The translations under genes and the position numbers were made by a program. This document shows positions 62,150 through 64,000 of a stretch of 64,000 nt of DNA, in pieces; position 1 is the first letter of the stretch, and every line of letters begins with the position of its first letter. The notes below the pieces were generated by a model. The model did no database searches. It had not been told where the DNA came from and saw only the letters and a list, made by a program, of their open reading frames with translations. This stretch comes from Sporomusaceae bacterium (GTDB lineage: Bacteria > Bacillota > Negativicutes > UBA1444): contig JAHDPL010000011.1 in NCBI GenBank assembly GCA_018434355.1, positions 62,001 to 126,000 on the forward strand. The letters are read 5' to 3'.

Positions 62150-64000
62150 TTATCTGGCGACAACTTGCAAAGTTTGGCCAGCTTGGGCGGAAAAGGCGAG
62201 AAAACTGCCGGCAGGGGCAACGATTTCCCCCTGATCGACCGCGCTGTCGAATAGCACCGCTTCCGCCGGCGAAAAGACGATGATCCGTCCGCTGGGCGGC
62301 GTAGTAAACGACAAAATGGCATCACGGTCCAGTTTGCGCCATTCGTTGATGCCGGACCGGCTGATGGTGACCGCGTGGCTGCCGCCCGGCAGCAGCGGAG
62401 TCTGCTCGATCGGTGAGTACAGCAGGCCGGACAGCCAGGCCCAGGTTTGTCCGTTTTCGCTAAACAGGATTAATTCACTGGAATCGCGGACACTGGCCAG
62501 CGCCAAGCCGGCGGTCGTGGACGAGCTGATCCACTTGATGCCGCCGAAGTCGATGTAACCGGGCAGCTCCGGCAGCAACCGGGCGTTGCCGATATAGCCG
62601 GACAGCGACATCCTCGCTTCGTAAGGGCTGGCGTTGCGCCGCAGCCAGCGGCTGCCGTCGATGTTTTGGCCCAACGACTGCGGATTTGCCAGCGGCTCGA
62701 TTTTTTGGAACTGGACGATGTCGGCCAGCTTGGTGCTGTTGACGAAGAAGCGGTTGCCGTCCACGCTGGTCAGGTAATATTTTTTGCCGTCCCTGTCATG
62801 GAACAAGCCGCCGCTATAGGTGGCGACCATCAGCGGCGACGGTTGGTCGGGCTCGCTGCTGGCAACCATCAAGCTGCCTCCCGCCGCATCAAGCGTTAGT
62901 TTAAAGATCGAACCGCCATCGCCGGCATAGTAGCCCTGATAGGCAAGCAGACTTTCCGGGATCGGCTCGGCGGCAGGCGGCAGGCTGAGCGGTTGTTGCA
63001 GGGCCGAGCTGGCGAGGATGCCTTTCTGCAGCAGGTAGGCGTCCAGCACTTTTAATGAGATTTCCATCGCCCGGCCCGATTTGCCGGCGCCGATCACCGC
63101 TACAGAGATCTGTTTGTCCGGTACGGTGAACACCATCGAGGTATAGTTGCCGGTGCCGCCGCTCTTGCCCAGCACGTTGACGCCGGCTGCGGCGAAGTTG
63201 GGCAGCGAGGTGAAGTCCCAGCCGAGGCCCAGGCTGATCGTCGGTCCAGGCAGTTTACCCCAGAACGCCGAAGGCTGGTTTTTCTGCATTTCCGCCAGAC
63301 TGCGCGGCGACAGGATTTGCCGGCCGTGTCCGGAGAAACTGTCGGCGAACCGGCACAGATCCTCGGCCGTGGCCGACAGGCCGCCGGAGGCAAGGAAAGA
63401 AACGACCTCGGGCGGGTCGATCCGGCCGGCGGCGTCATAGTAACGGGCGATCGTCACACCGGACTGTGGCGGCAACTGACCAACGCCGAGACCGGTGCGG
63501 CTGAGCGAGAGTGGGGTAAAGATTCGTTCTTGCAGAAAAGCGGCGAATTTTTTGCCGGAGACTTTTTCGACGATCATTTCGGCCACGCTGAAACCGTCGT
63601 TACAATAGACCGCCATCGCGCCGGGGTCATGTTTCAGGTGCGATTTGGCCAGCGAGTTCAGGGTTTCCGGCAGGAAGCCGTCGTAATATTGAAATCCGAA
63701 GCTGTTGGCATAGCTGCCGCCAGGCAGACCGGAGCTGTGGTTGAGCAGCATCCGCACGGTGATCTGCCGGTACCGCTCGTCCGCCATGCGAAACTCCGGC
63801 AGGTAGCTGGTGACCGGTTTATCGAGATCGACCTTTCCTTCGTCGACCAGCAGCATGATCGATGTTGTGACATAGACTTTGCTGATCGAGCCGATATTGA
63901 AGCGGGTGTCCTTGTCGACAGGAATGCTTTGCAGACGGTTTGCCACGCCAAATCCTTCGGCGTAAACCAGCCGGCCGTGGTCGGTGATCGCGATGGTCGC
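62150..64000 (-). CDS. serine hydrolase (class C beta-lactamase/PBP family), 5' end outside window
   Basis: 616 residues of a beta-lactamase-related hydrolase; the reading frame stays open to the last base, so the N-terminus lies beyond the right edge. The catalytic serine-lysine motif is SISK in FNIGSISKVYVT, the tyrosine motif is YCN in AVYCNDGF, and the third motif is KSGGTGN. HSSGLPGG is a typical family segment. After about residue 350 there is a C-terminal extension, probably beta-rich, of unknown role. It could act as a D-aminopeptidase, esterase or wall carboxypeptidase. Export cannot be judged without the start. Confidence 0.85.
   Translation of the reverse strand, partial: ATIAITDHGRLVYAEGFGVANRLQSIPVDKDTRFNIGSISKVYVTTSIMLLVDEGKVDLDKPVTSYLPEFRMADERYRQITVRMLLNHSSGLPGGSYANSFGFQYYDGFLPETLNSLAKSHLKHDPGAMAVYCNDGFSVAEMIVEKVSGKKFAAFLQERIFTPLSLSRTGLGVGQLPPQSGVTIARYYDAAGRIDPPEVVSFLASGGLSATAEDLCRFADSFSGHGRQILSPRSLAEMQKNQPSAFWGKLPGPTISLGLGWDFTSLPNFAAAGVNVLGKSGGTGNYTSMVFTVPDKQISVAVIGAGKSGRAMEISLKVLDAYLLQKGILASSALQQPLSLPPAAEPIPESLLAYQGYYAGDGGSIFKLTLDAAGGSLMVASSEPDQPSPLMVATYSGGLFHDRDGKKYYLTSVDGNRFFVNSTKLADIVQFQKIEPLANPQSLGQNIDGSRWLRRNASPYEARMSLSGYIGNARLLPELPGYIDFGGIKWISSSTTAGLALASVRDSSELILFSENGQTWAWLSGLLYSPIEQTPLLPGGSHAVTISRSGINEWRKLDRDAILSFTTPPSGRIIVFSPAEAVLFDSAVDQGEIVAPAGSFLAFSAQAGQTLQVVAR

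Overview
The window reads as a chromosomal segment of an anaerobic, G+C-rich member of the Firmicutes, most likely a Negativicutes/Sporomusaceae-type bacterium. This is an inference from gene content (class I hybrid cluster protein, pyruvate:ferredoxin oxidoreductase, sigma-54 enhancer-binding regulator, several cyclic-di-GMP enzymes), from strong AGGAGG-type ribosome sites, and from frequent GTG/TTG starts. No rRNA, phage, CRISPR array or intact insertion sequence was seen. Both edges cut genes: an AIM24-family protein on the left and a serine hydrolase on the right.

Layout. 1-8.8 kb: cyclic-di-GMP genes (HD-GYP, PocR-GGDEF, GAF-GGDEF), a YfbR-like nucleotidase with an altered HD motif, a MerR-like regulator and a NamZ-type muramidase. 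8.9-14.3 kb: a nucleoside-type BMP/ABC transporter with xanthine phosphoribosyltransferase. 14.3-17.7 kb: a DsbA-like lipoprotein, a drug/metabolite-type permease, threonine dehydratase and a TRIC/UPF0126 protein, all tightly packed. 17.8-22.4 kb: an M20 amidohydrolase, then galactonate dehydratase, KDPG-type aldolase and sugar kinase. 22.5-27.5 kb: an SBP-PAS-GGDEF receptor, then an Rrf2 regulator/ferredoxin/cupin/Hcp operon for nitrosative or oxidative stress. 27.7-32.3 kb: panB-panE and a TRAP transporter. 32.6-39.2 kb: a zinc-ribbon membrane protein, an amidohydrolase, and a run of UshA-like nucleotidase, two orphan proteins, glutathionylspermidine-synthase-like ATP-grasp enzyme and DUF350.

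39.3-42.6 kb is the accessory part: tRNA-Ala(CGC) and its terminator, a group II intron 5' remnant directly behind that terminator, an AbrB/RelE-type toxin-antitoxin pair, a Fic fragment with a small partner, and a DUF4037-DUF4125 pair.

42.6-51.9 kb holds a PrpR-type sigma-54 activator with an AEC transporter, divergent from a split UxaA-type hydro-lyase, a KDG-type permease and nifJ. A near-perfect -24/-12 promoter and a perfect upstream palindrome lie in the divergent gap. 51.9-64 kb: two large multidomain GGDEF/EAL membrane proteins, YeiH plus LysR, an exported beta-carbonic anhydrase, NADP-type glutamate dehydrogenase, a small cysteine protein and the serine hydrolase.

The observations I consider most worth checking are a two-copy intergenic element with covarying stems (about 19.28-19.46 and 32.31-32.48 kb), the sigma-54 operon ending in nifJ, the glutathionylspermidine-synthase cluster, and two gene relics (Fic fragment; frameshifted dienelactone-hydrolase tail).
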